Below, one piece after another: positions 41,216-49,839 of a stretch of 64,000 nucleotides of DNA. Both the position numbers and the translations under genes were made by a program. The stretch spans positions 1 through 64,000 of the forward strand of contig JACPFR010000025.1 in the NCBI GenBank assembly GCA_016182905.1, in the 5' to 3' direction. A model generated the notes under the pieces. That model did not search any database. It was given only the letters and a program-made list of their open reading frames with translations, and was not told the origin of the DNA. The stretch comes from Elusimicrobiota bacterium (lineage in GTDB: Bacteria > Elusimicrobiota > Elusimicrobia > UBA1565 > UBA9628). The number at the start of each line of letters is the position of its first letter. The first letter of the stretch is position 1.

Positions 41216-43074
41216 CGGGTGTACCGCAGCGCCGCCTGGATCTTCTCCTTCAAGGTCCGCGCCGAGTCGGAGGACGGGTCGATCTGGAGGAGCTCGTCGG
41301 TCAGCGCGTCGGCGGCCTTGTAGCCGCCCTTGAGGTACTGCTCGACGGCGCGGTAGTAGAGCTGCTCGAACTCCTTGCGCTTGGCGGGGGTCAGGTCCTT
41401 CTGCACCGAGGCGCGAAGGGACGCCGCGCGCTCCGCCAGGCCCGGCTCGTCGGGAACCTCTCGCAGCGCCGCCTCGACGCTGCGCAGGGCCTCGGAGAAA
41501 TCCTTCACGGAGGCGTGGGCGTCGGCCTCGGCGAGCTTCGTCTTGACGAGCTCCTTGCCCTGGCGCCGGACCTGCTCGATGAAGCCGGCGACCTGCGCGT
41601 TGCCCGGGAAGCGCTTGCGCGCCTTCTCCGCCTCGAGCAGCGCCTGGCGCAGCTGGCCGCGGGTGAGGAAGGTCGAGGCCTGGGCGAGGGCCAAGGCGAT
41701 CTCGCCGGCCGACTGCGCCTCGCGCAGGCCCTCCAGGCGCGTGCGCTCCTCGACGGACAGGTCCCGGTCGATGCGCGCGAGCTCGCGCGCGGCCTCGGCG
41801 TGGTCGCGGTCGAGCTCGAGCACGCCGCGCCAGTACTGGCGGCTGGCGAGCAGGTTGCCCTGGCGGTCCTGCTCGCGCGCGAGCGCCGCGCCGCGCTCGA
41901 TCATCTGGCGCTTGAGAGACTCGTCCCACTTCGCGGTCGTGTTGTTGATCTTCGCGCGGATCTCGCCGTTGCGCGGGTCGAGCAGCGACGCCGCCTCGAG
42001 GTCGCGCAGCGCCTCCTGGATCCGGTCGCGGCGCAGCTCCTCGTCGGCCTTCGCGAGGTACGCCTTCGACAGGCGCGCGCCCTCGACGTAGGACAGCTTG
42101 CGGATGCCGCTGCGGATCGTCTCCTCGAGCTCCTCCGGCGTCTGGCCGAAGCGCTGGGTGAAGGTGAACAGGCTGCCGACGCCCAGGTCGCCGAGCGAGG
42201 CGGCGTAGTCGAAGCTCGAGTTGCCGAAGCGCACGCCGACGCCGGTGCTCAGGGCCCGGTCGCGCATGCCGAGGCGAAGAGCGAGCAGGCGCTGATACTG
42301 GAGCTCGACGCCCCCGGACACCGCGAGGCTCTCGTTCTGCGCCTTCGAGAATTTGAGCGCGGTCAGCGCGCGCATCGACGAGGACAGCTTCCAGAGGTAG
42401 GCGGGCGAGACGTCGATCACGCGCGGATAGGCCACCGGCGAGGACACGAAGGTGAGCTTGGGCGCGACGAGGTTCGAGACCATGAGGCCGACCGAGACCC
42501 GGTCGTCGGGCGAGAAGATGATCCCGGCGTCGGCGCCGCGCCCGGAAGCCGAGGTCGAGCCGACCGACTCGCTGACGGACTTGACCGTCACGCCGAGGGA
42601 GAGCGGCTTCGGGCGCCGCAGCCAGGAGGCGCCCGCGAGCCAGGGCAGAGCGAACGCGCGGCCCCAGCCGCCGGCCAGCGCGCTCTGCGTGATGGAGAAG
42701 TTCGACGGCGCGTCGTTGGGGCCGGAGCGCGCCTCGAAGCCGCCGGAGGACTGACGGACGTAGCCGAGCCCGAAGCCTCCCCAGCGCGCGGTAGCCAGGC
42801 CGCCGGAGATGAAGTCGAAGGTCGTGTCCTCGAACAAGGTCACGTGCGTGGCGCCGGCCTCGGGCTTGGCGAGGCGGGCCAGGCCCGCGGGGTTCCAGGA
42901 CAGGGCGGTCGCGTCGTCGACGACGGCCGTCATCGCGCCGCCGAGCGCCGCGCCGCGCGCGTTCGCGTCCTGGCGCAGGAAAGCGCCCGCGCCCGCCTGC
43001 CCCCACGCGGTGAGAGGCGAGGAGACGGCGTATAATAGGAAAAGAACGAGGCGGGATATCTTCAAGACGCCCAC
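41212..43074 (-). CDS. PorV/UPF0164-type outer-membrane protein with C-terminal TPR-like helices
   Basis: A 620-residue protein. The GTG start at 43074 gives the signal GVLKISRLVLFLLYAVSSPLTAWGQ (TTG at 43065 is an alternative). Residues about 25-310 are the PorV/UPF0164 barrel: GAFLRQDANARGAALGGAMTA, DDATALSWNPAGLA, GVTVKSVSESVGS, GAGIIFSP-like and ALKFSKAQNESL strands. Residues about 320-620 are TPR-like helical repeats (LSKAYLAKADEELRRDRIQEALRDL, ALLEAEKARKRFPGNA, ALRSVEAALREVPDEPGLA). PorV is the outer-membrane shuttle of type IX secretion in Bacteroidetes. Joining it to a periplasmic-sized TPR scaffold is unusual. It leads the operon. Confidence 0.85.
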   Translation of the reverse strand: MGVLKISRLVLFLLYAVSSPLTAWGQAGAGAFLRQDANARGAALGGAMTAVVDDATALSWNPAGLARLAKPEAGATHVTLFEDTTFDFISGGLATARWGGFGLGYVRQSSGGFEARSGPNDAPSNFSITQSALAGGWGRAFALPWLAGASWLRRPKPLSLGVTVKSVSESVGSTSASGRGADAGIIFSPDDRVSVGLMVSNLVAPKLTFVSSPVAYPRVIDVSPAYLWKLSSSMRALTALKFSKAQNESLAVSGGVELQYQRLLALRLGMRDRALSTGVGVRFGNSSFDYAASLGDLGVGSLFTFTQRFGQTPEELEETIRSGIRKLSYVEGARLSKAYLAKADEELRRDRIQEALRDLEAASLLDPRNGEIRAKINNTTAKWDESLKRQMIERGAALAREQDRQGNLLASRQYWRGVLELDRDHAEAARELARIDRDLSVEERTRLEGLREAQSAGEIALALAQASTFLTRGQLRQALLEAEKARKRFPGNAQVAGFIEQVRRQGKELVKTKLAEADAHASVKDFSEALRSVEAALREVPDEPGLAERAASLRASVQKDLTPAKRKEFEQLYYRAVEQYLKGGYKAADALTDELLQIDPSSDSARTLKEKIQAALRYTR

Positions 43075-43098
43075 GAAGGGTAACAGGGATAATAGGAT

Positions 43099-43128
43099 TT
43101 GGTCAAGCGCTCCGATGTTTTCTAAAGT
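43099..43128 (+). promoter_or_regulatory. promoter TTGGTC-18-TAAAGT, leaderless
   Basis: TTGGTC (43099-43104), 18 bases, TAAAGT (43123-43128), then AGACGC and the ATG at 43135. Confidence 0.6.
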
Positions 43129-43134
43129 AGACGC

Positions 43135-43809
43135 ATGGCGAAGCTTCTCATCATCGAGGACGACGGGGACCTCCAGCAGGTGCTCTCGGTCGTATTCAAC
43201 CGCGAGGGCTACGAGCTGCACTACGCCTTCAACGGCAAGGAGGGCTACGACAAGATGCTCGCGGTGCAGCCCGACGTGGTGCTGCTCGACCTGATGCTGC
43301 CCGTGCTCAACGGCGTCGAGGTGCTCAAGCTCGTCACGACCAACACCTCGCTCAAGGACATCCCGATCATCGTCATGACCGCGCACGGAGACAAGGCGGA
43401 CATGCTCGAGCATTCGATCAAGGCCCAGGGCGTGCGCGCCTACCTGAAAAAGCCTTTCGAGCTCGGGGAGATCCGCTCCCTCGTGCGGCGCATGCTGACC
43501 CAGTATCCGCGCAATCCGGTGACCGCCGCGGAGATCGCCAAGGGCGAGGTCCGCCTCGACGTCAAGTTCCGCACGGTGTGGGTGAAGGACCGGATGGTGG
43601 CCACCTTGTCGCCGATGAAGGCCGCCGTGCTCCAGGCGCTGCTGGAGGCCAAGGGCGCGGTCAAGCGCGAGAAGCTGCTGCAGGCGGTCTGGGGCGACAA
43701 GAGCTCGGTGCCCGCGATGGAGAAGACCATCCAGCGCCTGCGCGAGGATCTCGGCGCCGAGGGACGGCGCCTGCAGACCACCGCCGAAGGCTACGAGATC
43801 GTCGGCTGA
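43135..43809 (+). CDS. OmpR/PhoB-family response regulator
   Basis: A 224-residue regulator: receiver domain about 1-120 with acidic pocket EDD (8-10), phosphorylated Asp52 in VVLLDLMLP, Thr in IVMTAHGD and Lys105 in YLKKPF; winged-helix domain about 130-224 (MKAAVLQALLEAKGAVKREKLLQAVWG, then KTIQRLREDLGAEGRRL and TTAEGYEIVG). It is divergent from the PorV-FN3-histidine kinase operon and is the likely partner of that kinase. It may control the surface-protein operons on both sides. The start is fixed by TAAAGT 6 bases upstream. Confidence 0.92.
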   Translation: MAKLLIIEDDGDLQQVLSVVFNREGYELHYAFNGKEGYDKMLAVQPDVVLLDLMLPVLNGVEVLKLVTTNTSLKDIPIIVMTAHGDKADMLEHSIKAQGVRAYLKKPFELGEIRSLVRRMLTQYPRNPVTAAEIAKGEVRLDVKFRTVWVKDRMVATLSPMKAAVLQALLEAKGAVKREKLLQAVWGDKSSVPAMEKTIQRLREDLGAEGRRLQTTAEGYEIVG

Positions 43810-43840
43810 CCGCCGCTGACAACTCCTGACAGGAGCGGTC
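43808..43840 (+). terminator. possible terminator hairpin after the response regulator
   Basis: GACCG (43808) and CGGTC (43836-43840) can pair around an inner stem CTCCT-gac-AGGAG. Only TT follows, and the -35 of the next promoter begins at 43841. Confidence 0.35.
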
Positions 43841-43868
43841 TTGCCCTTCCCGAGGGGCCTGCTATCCT
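43841..43868 (+). promoter_or_regulatory. promoter TTGCCC-16-TATCCT
   Basis: TTGCCC (43841-43846), 16 bases, TATCCT (43863-43868), then 6 bases (TAGGGC) to an in-frame ATC at 43875 that opens a good signal peptide. Confidence 0.6.
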
Positions 43869-43874
43869 TAGGGC

Positions 43875-46800
43875 ATCAGACGCCTCGCCCCCCTCGTCGT
43901 GCTCGCTCTTAACGCCTCCTGGCTCGGGGCCATTTCCTCTTATAGCCGCGCCGCGGAGTGGACCGCGACGACGGCGCTGCCGGACTCCATTCAAGGTCAC
44001 GCCCTCGTCTATTCCTCCAATCGCCTGTTCCACACCGGCGGGATCAGCTACAACGGAGGAATCCTCGACGGGGTGAAGGTCTATTCCGCCTCGGCTTCGG
44101 ACGCGGGCGCGGTGGGCGCCTGGACCGCCGGCGCGCCTTTGCCGGAAGCGGTGTACTACCACGCGGGCGCGACGGTCAACGGTCATCTGTACGTCCTCGG
44201 CGGCTTCCACTACACGGACGCGGACGGCATGGTCGTGTCGAACGTCGTGTACCGTTCGAAGATCGGCTCCGACGGCGCCGCCGGCGCCTGGCAGACGACG
44301 ACGGCCCTGCCCGAGCCCGTCTTCTTCCCGAGCGCCGCCGTCTGGAGCGGCCGCATCTACATCACCGGCGGCTGGAACGGCTCGACCTTGGTCAACAAGG
44401 TCTACTCGGCCGAGGCGCGCGAGGACGGGAGCCTCGGCCCCTGGGTCGCGCAGAAGTCCCTGCCCGAGGCCGTTTACACCCATGCCGCGGTCTCCAACGG
44501 CACCCTCTACGTGCTCGGCGGCACCGTCAACGGCGGCGCGGACATCCAGAATTCGGTCTACTTCGCCAAGATCAACGCCGACGGCACCCTCGACGACTGG
44601 GCCGCGACGACCCCGCTGCCGTCGCCGGTCTCCAACCACGGCGCCGTGGTGGCCAACGGCCGGGTGATGGTCTTCGGCGGCTGGACCGGCGCGGCGCCGA
44701 CGGCGTCGGTCAACGCCGCCGCGGTCGAGCCCGCCGGCGGCCTCGCGCCATGGTCGGCCGAGACCCCGCTGCCGCGCCCGCTGTACCTGTTGGCGTCGGC
44801 CGCGAGCCCCTCCCACATCTTCGTCAGCGGCGGCATCGACTCCGTCGACACCCGCGGCGAGGTGTACTCCCTGCCGCTTCCCCCCGCGCCGGCTCCGCTC
44901 CCGCCGCCCCCCCCGACGGACGCCCTGCCGCCGCGCACGACGATCGCCTTCGGCAGCCCGTTTTACGGAGGGGCCCCTTTCATCTCGCCCGATACCCCCG
45001 CGTCGCTCGCGGCGGTCGACGACGCGACGGCCGTCGGCGACGGGGCCGGCGTCGGCGTCGCCTCCACGCAGTGGGCCGTCGACGACGGGACCTTCACCGC
45101 GTACACCGCGCCGATCCGCCTGACGGCCGACGGCGGCCACTGGATCCGCTTCCGCAGCGTCGACGCCCTGGGCCACGCCGAGGACCTGCGCGCCTCGTCG
45201 GCCGCGGTCGACGGGACGCCCCCCGCGTCCGCGCTCGAAGTCGGCTCGCCGAAGGCCGTGCTCTCGACCGGGAAGGTCGTCGTCGGACCCGGCACCGCGC
45301 TCGCCGTCTCCGCCGCGGACCCCGTCGTCAACGGCGCGGCCTCCGGCGTCGCCGCGACGCTCGCCGCCGTCGACGGCGGCGCGCTCGCCGCCTCGTCTTC
45401 GTCCTTCGTCCTCCCCGCCGCCGACGGCGCCCACGAGATCTCGATGCGCTCGACCGACAACGTGGGCAACGAGGAGTCCGTCCGCCGCGAGACGGTGTAC
45501 CGCGACGGGACGGCGCCCGTCACCGCGATCGCCTTCTCCGCCGCGCCGTACGCGTCCCCCTCGGGCCCGATCTACGGCGCCGGCCTCGAGATCGGCTTCA
45601 CCGCCTCGGACCCGGTCTCCGGCGGCGTGGCCGCGGGCGTGCATCACACCGAGTTCGCCTTCGACGGCGGCGCCTCGACGAAGTACGCGGGCCCGTTCGG
45701 CGCGGCCGAGGGCGCGCGCACGCTCTCCTACCGCAGCGTGGACTCCGTGGCGAATGAGGAGCCGTCCCGCGTCGTCGCCTTCCAGGTGGACGCCACGCCG
45801 CCGATGAGCTCCCTCTCGGTCTCGGGCGGGACGACGTTGTTCGGCGAGGACCTGGCCGCGTCCGGCTCTCAGATCTCCCTGTCCGCCGAGGACCCCGTCT
45901 CCGGCGGCGTCGCCTCCGGGGTCGCGAGCCTCGTCTACAGCGTGGACGGCGGCGCCGACCAGGCCTATGCCGGCCCCTTCTCCGTCGGCGAAGGCCGCCA
46001 CACGGTGAGCTTCGGCGCGGTGGACCGCGCGGGCAACGCCGAGGACCGCCGCACCGCCGCGGTCTCTCCCGGAGCCTTCCTGACCGCCGCGCTCACGGGC
46101 CTCGACTCGGTCGACTTGTCGGGCAAGGCCAAGGTCACGGGCGACGTCGTCGGCCTGACCGTGACCGTGAACGGCCAAAGCTCGGTCACCGGGACGATCA
46201 CCCGGGGCGCGGCCGCCGCGCCGGCCTACGATCTGGACGCGGCGCGGGCCTGGGCGCAGGCCGACAACGACAACGCGGCGATCCCCGCCGCGTATCTCAA
46301 GGACGGCGCGCTGGCCTTGACCGGCGGCAGCCTGGAGCTTCCCGAAGGCGACTATTACTTCACGGGCCTGAGCCTGGCCGGGCAGTCGCGGCTGACCGTC
46401 GCGGGGCGGGTCAACGTCTTCCTTCACGGCCCGCTGTCGGTCGAAGGCGGCGCCGAGCTCAACGCGGAGGGCGCGGCGGACGGCCTGTGGATCGTCGCCG
46501 ACGCCGGGGACGCGAGCGTGGCCGGAAACGCCCGCTCGGCGTTCAACCTGTTCGCCCCGCGCTCCGCGGTCAGCGTCGCCGGCGGCGGGCAGTTCGCCGG
46601 CCGGGTGCTCGCCCGGACCGTGGCGGTGTCCGGCAAGGCCGTCCAGCCGTCCACGACGGGGCTTCCGCCGTCGACGCACGCTCCGAAGGGACCCTCGACC
46701 CGCGCGCCGCGCGCCGCCCGCGAAGGGAAGGGAACCGCGGGCGGCGGCCACGCCGGGGGGCGCGACGAGGAGGTCGCGTCCTCGACCCTCGAGCGGCGCG

Positions 46801-47711
46801 CCCCCCGCAAGGAGACGAGCGGCCCGGTCCAGCCCGCGCCGAGTTCCCTCTCCTCCGCGGTCCCCGAGGTCCGCTCCGCGCGCGCGACCCGCGTGAAGTC
46901 CTCGATGCCCGCCCTGGCCTTGTCGGCCCGCGCGGCCTTCTCGTCCGTCGGCCGCGAGGCCCACGCCGTGCGCTCCAAGGACCGCACCGCGGTCGTCTTC
47001 CCCGAGGGCGCGGTCACCTCCCCGGTCGGCGTGACCGTGTCCACGCCCAAGACGAGCGACCTCATCGAGACCCGGCGCCGGGCCTCCGTCGAGTCGCGCA
47101 AGGGCCTCGTCGCGGCGTCCGCGGGCGTGCAGTACGGTCCCGAGGGGACCCGCTTCGCCAAGCCCGTCACCTTGGAGCTGCCCTACGACCGCGCGGCCCT
47201 CCCGAAGGGAGTCTCCGAGAGCGACCTCGCCGTCCACTACTGGAACCCGGTCCTCGGCGACTGGGAGAAGCTCGACTCGAGCGTGGACGCCCGCGATCAG
47301 ATCGTCCGCGCCCAGACCACGCACTTCTCGCTGTACCAGGTCTTCGGCGGCGGCTCCCCCGCGTCGGCGCCGTCGGGCCCCAACGACCCGACCTTCGCGG
47401 TCCACGCCGGCTACGCCTTCCCCAACCCCTCGCGCGGCGGCGCTCCGGTCGTCATCCGCGTCCAGCCCGGCCTCGCCGACTCGGTCTCGGTGCGCGTCTA
47501 CGACCTCTCCGGCCGCATGGTGCACGAATCCTCGAATTTCACGAACCGCGGCGGGGTCGACGACGGGAACGGCTTCGGCTCGCAGTTCACCTTCGAGCAC
47601 GTCTGGGACGTCGCCGGCGTGGGCTCGGGCGTGTACAACTTCGTCGTCACGGGGCGCAAAGCCGGCGCGAGCGACATCAAGGCGACCGGCAAGGTCGGGG
47701 TGATCAAATGA
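43875..47711 (+). CDS. large secreted kelch/Ig-like surface protein with FlgD-like C-terminal domain
   Basis: About 1,278 residues. ATC at 43875 (IRRLAPLVVLALNASWLG) gives a proper signal peptide and lies 6 bases after TATCCT; the first standard start is GTG 43899, which truncates the n-region. Residues about 25-330 are kelch-type propeller repeats (LYVLGGFHYTDADG, IYITGGWNGSTLVNKVY, LYVLGGTVNGGAD, VMVFGGWTGAAP). About 345-740 are OmpL47/Ig-like repeats (IRFRSVDALGHAEDLR, ISMRSTDNVGNEESVR, LSYRSVDSVANEEPSR, VSFGAVDRAGNAEDRR). A beta-helix-like part, a basic linker and a ZU5-like domain (VFPEGAVTSPVGVTVS) follow. The end (AFPNPSRGGAPVVIRV, VRVYDLSGRMVHESS) is FlgD/sorting-like. It is coupled to a PorV-type gene by ATGA. 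Confidence 0.85.
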   Translation: MRRLAPLVVLALNASWLGAISSYSRAAEWTATTALPDSIQGHALVYSSNRLFHTGGISYNGGILDGVKVYSASASDAGAVGAWTAGAPLPEAVYYHAGATVNGHLYVLGGFHYTDADGMVVSNVVYRSKIGSDGAAGAWQTTTALPEPVFFPSAAVWSGRIYITGGWNGSTLVNKVYSAEAREDGSLGPWVAQKSLPEAVYTHAAVSNGTLYVLGGTVNGGADIQNSVYFAKINADGTLDDWAATTPLPSPVSNHGAVVANGRVMVFGGWTGAAPTASVNAAAVEPAGGLAPWSAETPLPRPLYLLASAASPSHIFVSGGIDSVDTRGEVYSLPLPPAPAPLPPPPPTDALPPRTTIAFGSPFYGGAPFISPDTPASLAAVDDATAVGDGAGVGVASTQWAVDDGTFTAYTAPIRLTADGGHWIRFRSVDALGHAEDLRASSAAVDGTPPASALEVGSPKAVLSTGKVVVGPGTALAVSAADPVVNGAASGVAATLAAVDGGALAASSSSFVLPAADGAHEISMRSTDNVGNEESVRRETVYRDGTAPVTAIAFSAAPYASPSGPIYGAGLEIGFTASDPVSGGVAAGVHHTEFAFDGGASTKYAGPFGAAEGARTLSYRSVDSVANEEPSRVVAFQVDATPPMSSLSVSGGTTLFGEDLAASGSQISLSAEDPVSGGVASGVASLVYSVDGGADQAYAGPFSVGEGRHTVSFGAVDRAGNAEDRRTAAVSPGAFLTAALTGLDSVDLSGKAKVTGDVVGLTVTVNGQSSVTGTITRGAAAAPAYDLDAARAWAQADNDNAAIPAAYLKDGALALTGGSLELPEGDYYFTGLSLAGQSRLTVAGRVNVFLHGPLSVEGGAELNAEGAADGLWIVADAGDASVAGNARSAFNLFAPRSAVSVAGGGQFAGRVLARTVAVSGKAVQPSTTGLPPSTHAPKGPSTRAPRAAREGKGTAGGGHAGGRDEEVASSTLERRAPRKETSGPVQPAPSSLSSAVPEVRSARATRVKSSMPALALSARAAFSSVGREAHAVRSKDRTAVVFPEGAVTSPVGVTVSTPKTSDLIETRRRASVESRKGLVAASAGVQYGPEGTRFAKPVTLELPYDRAALPKGVSESDLAVHYWNPVLGDWEKLDSSVDARDQIVRAQTTHFSLYQVFGGGSPASAPSGPNDPTFAVHAGYAFPNPSRGGAPVVIRVQPGLADSVSVRVYDLSGRMVHESSNFTNRGGVDDGNGFGSQFTFEHVWDVAGVGSGVYNFVVTGRKAGASDIKATGKVGVIK

Positions 47712-48610
47712 GGCTCCTCCTCCCCGCCCTGCTGCTTCTGGCCGCCGGCGCGGTCCGCGCGGCCGAAACCGCCGCCTTCCTCGACATCGGCGTCGGCGCC
47801 CGCGGCATCGGCATGGGCGGCGCCTACACGGCCCTCGCGGACGATTCCAGCGCGGTGTACTGGAACCCCGCCGGCCTCGCCCGCGTGGAGAAACGCGAGG
47901 TCTCGGTCAGCCACGCCGAGCTCGGCCTCGGCACGCGCGAGGACTTCCTCGCCTACGCCCATCCGACCTCGCGCGGAACCGTCGCCGCGGCGATGACCTA
48001 CCTGAGCCAGGGCGCCATCTCCGGCCGCGACGCGACCGGCCGGCCGACCGGCGACTTCCAGGCCTCGGACGCGGCCTTCGCCGGCGCCTACGCGGTCAAG
48101 GCCGAGGTCGCGGACCTGGGCGTCTCCGTGAAGTACCTGCGCAGCCACATCGCCTCCTCCGAGGCGCAGGGCGTGGCCGCCGACCTCGGCGCGCGCCGGG
48201 CCTTCGACGGCGCCGGCCCCGGCAAGCTCGTCGTCGGCGCCGCGCTGCGCAACATGGGCCCGGGCCTGAAATACGACGATCAGCGCAACGACCTGCCCCT
48301 GCGCCTCGCCGGCGGCGCGGCCTACTCGTTCGCCGCCGGGCGCACGCTCGCCTTCGAGATCCAGAGCGCGCCGCGCGGCGGCGGCGCCGACGGAGGCTTC
48401 GGCGGCGAGTTGAAGGTCATGGAGGGCGCGCTCCTGCGCCTGGGTTGGTCGACGAAGAGCGCCGCGCCGGAGGGCTCCGGCTTCGACGCCGCGCGCGGCC
48501 TCACGGTCGGCCTCGGACTCGAGCGCTCCGGCTTCCTGTTCGACTACGCGGCGCAGGCCGCGGGAGAGCTCGGCGCGGCCCACCGCTTCACGCTCGCGAA
48601 GCGGTTCTGA
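47708..48610 (+). CDS. PorV/UPF0164-type outer-membrane protein
   Basis: A 300-residue barrel with signal MRLLLPALLLLAAGAVRAAE. The UPF0164/PorV start is evident: AAFLDIGVGARGIGMGGAYTA, LADDSSAVYWNPAGLARV, followed by regular beta strands (VAAAMTYLSQGAISGRD, LGVSVKYLRSHI, GLTVGLGLERSGFLFDYA) and a C-terminal phenylalanine (TLAKRF). It overlaps the upstream surface-protein gene by 4 bases and is probably its export or anchoring partner. Unlike the copy at 41212 it has no TPR extension. Confidence 0.9.
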   Translation: MRLLLPALLLLAAGAVRAAETAAFLDIGVGARGIGMGGAYTALADDSSAVYWNPAGLARVEKREVSVSHAELGLGTREDFLAYAHPTSRGTVAAAMTYLSQGAISGRDATGRPTGDFQASDAAFAGAYAVKAEVADLGVSVKYLRSHIASSEAQGVAADLGARRAFDGAGPGKLVVGAALRNMGPGLKYDDQRNDLPLRLAGGAAYSFAAGRTLAFEIQSAPRGGGADGGFGGELKVMEGALLRLGWSTKSAAPEGSGFDAARGLTVGLGLERSGFLFDYAAQAAGELGAAHRFTLAKRF

Positions 48611-48619
48611 GCCCGGCGC

Positions 48620-48919
48620 CTAACCGCCGACGCGCTTGACCTTGTACCCGTCGGCGAGGAGGAGCTTCTCGATCTTGTCGCGGTGGTCGCCCTGGAACTC
48701 GAAGCTCCCGTCCTTGAGCGTCCCGCCGCAGCCGAGCGCCTTCTTGAGGCGGCCCAGCATCGCGTCCTTGTGGGTCGGGTGCATCACGAGCCGCTCGACG
48801 CGGGTGACGCCGGAGCCCTTCGCGCCCCGCTGGAACGAGAGCCGCACGGGCTCGGGCTGGCGGGGCGTTCCGGGCTTCCCCCAGTCGGGATCGCTCGAGT
48901 ACACGACCTTGTCGCTCAT
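48620..48919 (-). CDS. SUI1/eIF1-family translation factor (YciH-like)
   Basis: A 99-residue protein with the SUI1 fold: VRLSFQRGAKGSGVTRVERLVMH, LKKALGCGGTLKDGSFEFQGDHRDKIEKLL (key piece GCGGTLKDG) and C-terminal LADGYKVKRVGG. Bacterial YciH proteins resemble eIF1 and influence start-codon selection in vitro. It starts inside the stop codon of the alpha/beta hydrolase gene upstream (ATGA). In a genome that seems to use many leaderless starts, an initiation-fidelity factor is notable. Confidence 0.93.
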   Translation of the reverse strand: MSDKVVYSSDPDWGKPGTPRQPEPVRLSFQRGAKGSGVTRVERLVMHPTHKDAMLGRLKKALGCGGTLKDGSFEFQGDHRDKIEKLLLADGYKVKRVGG

Positions 48920-49731
48920 GACTGAAAGAACTCCAGGAGGCGGGGGTTCGCGCGCTCGGGCGCGTCCTCCTGAGGGGCGTGGCCGCAGGCGTCGAGGATG
49001 CAGAGGGTCGCGTTGGGCATCTCTTTGACCAGCCGCTCCGCGCCCGCGCGGCCGACCATCTTGTCGAGCTCGCCGACGAGCACGAGAGTCGGGTGGGTCA
49101 CGTCGCGGTAGCGCTTGATGCGCTCGCGGTGGTCGGGCGGGATCGCGCGGCGGACGAACTCGGCCACCGCGCGGCGGCCCGCGGCGCTCTTCAGCGCGTG
49201 GCCGTACTCGGCGACCATCCGCTCGTCGACCTTGCTCTTGTCGACGAAGGTGGCGTTGGCGATGTACCGCAAGGTCACGTCGCCCAACGCCCACTCGTAG
49301 AGGCCGCCGATCACGGGCCAGGACAGGGGCCAGAGCATCTTCGGCCGGTTCTCGACGTAGGCGGGCGTGCCGAACAGCGCCATGCGTTCGACCCGGGACG
49401 GGGCCTCCATCGCGGTCCACAGCGACAGCACGCCGCCCATCGAGTTCCCGGCGAAGCGCGCGCTCTTGATCCCGGCGTGATCCATGAACTTCAGGATCCA
49501 GGCATGCAGGCCGTGGATCGAGTAGTCGAAATCCCAGGGCTTGTCGGTGCGGCCGAAGCCGGGCAGGTCGGGCGCGAACACCTCGTAATGCTTGGCCAAT
49601 TCGGGGAGGGCGTAGCGCCAGGAATAGGACGACGCCCCCAGTCCGTGGAGCAGGATCACCGGCTCGCCCTTCCCCCCGCGCAGCACGTTGGTCTTGAGGC
49701 CGGCCACCGTCATCGTCTCGGTGCGGATCAC
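48916..49731 (-). CDS. alpha/beta-fold hydrolase
   Basis: A 271-residue hydrolase with all catalytic elements: LLHGLGASSYSW, nucleophile FAGNSMGG, acid LVGELDKMVG, His in ACGHAPQEDAP. No signal peptide. The GTG start at 49731 is chosen because TACAAT ends 6 bases before it; this shortens the longest open frame by 17 residues of non-conserved sequence. Resembles haloperoxidase/MhpC-type hydrolases, but the substrate is unknown. Confidence 0.87.
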   Translation of the reverse strand: MIRTETMTVAGLKTNVLRGGKGEPVILLHGLGASSYSWRYALPELAKHYEVFAPDLPGFGRTDKPWDFDYSIHGLHAWILKFMDHAGIKSARFAGNSMGGVLSLWTAMEAPSRVERMALFGTPAYVENRPKMLWPLSWPVIGGLYEWALGDVTLRYIANATFVDKSKVDERMVAEYGHALKSAAGRRAVAEFVRRAIPPDHRERIKRYRDVTHPTLVLVGELDKMVGRAGAERLVKEMPNATLCILDACGHAPQEDAPERANPRLLEFFQS

Positions 49732-49737
49732 CCCTGT

Positions 49738-49743
49738 ATTGTA
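49738..49743 (-). promoter_or_regulatory. -10 element TACAAT, leaderless
   Basis: TACAAT ends 6 bases (ACAGGG) before the GTG at 49731. Confidence 0.6.
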
Positions 49744-49827
49744 GCGGTAATATCGGATAAATCCAGAGACCTCTGGACCCATGTTCCAGGGACCGGGAGG
49801 CCCTCCCCGGACGGCGGGTTTTTCGCC

Positions 49828-49833
49828 TATCCT
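49828..49833 (+). promoter_or_regulatory. -10 element TATCCT, leaderless
   Basis: TATCCT ends 6 bases (TCCAGG) before the ATG at 49840. The same hexamer precedes the surface protein at 43875. Confidence 0.55.
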
Positions 49834-49839
49834 TCCAGG

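Noticed and set aside
43791-47600. A 3.8-kb open frame antisense to the kelch surface-protein gene, and several other long Arg/Gly-rich open frames opposite real genes.
   Set aside because: They lack start signals, domains and ribosome sites, and their composition is what the complement of GC-rich coding DNA gives. The opposite strand encodes recognisable domains in each case.
37008-48610. A complete type IX secretion system.
   Set aside because: Only PorV-type barrels and sorting-like domains are present. No PorK/L/M/N, Sov or PorU gene is visible in the window.
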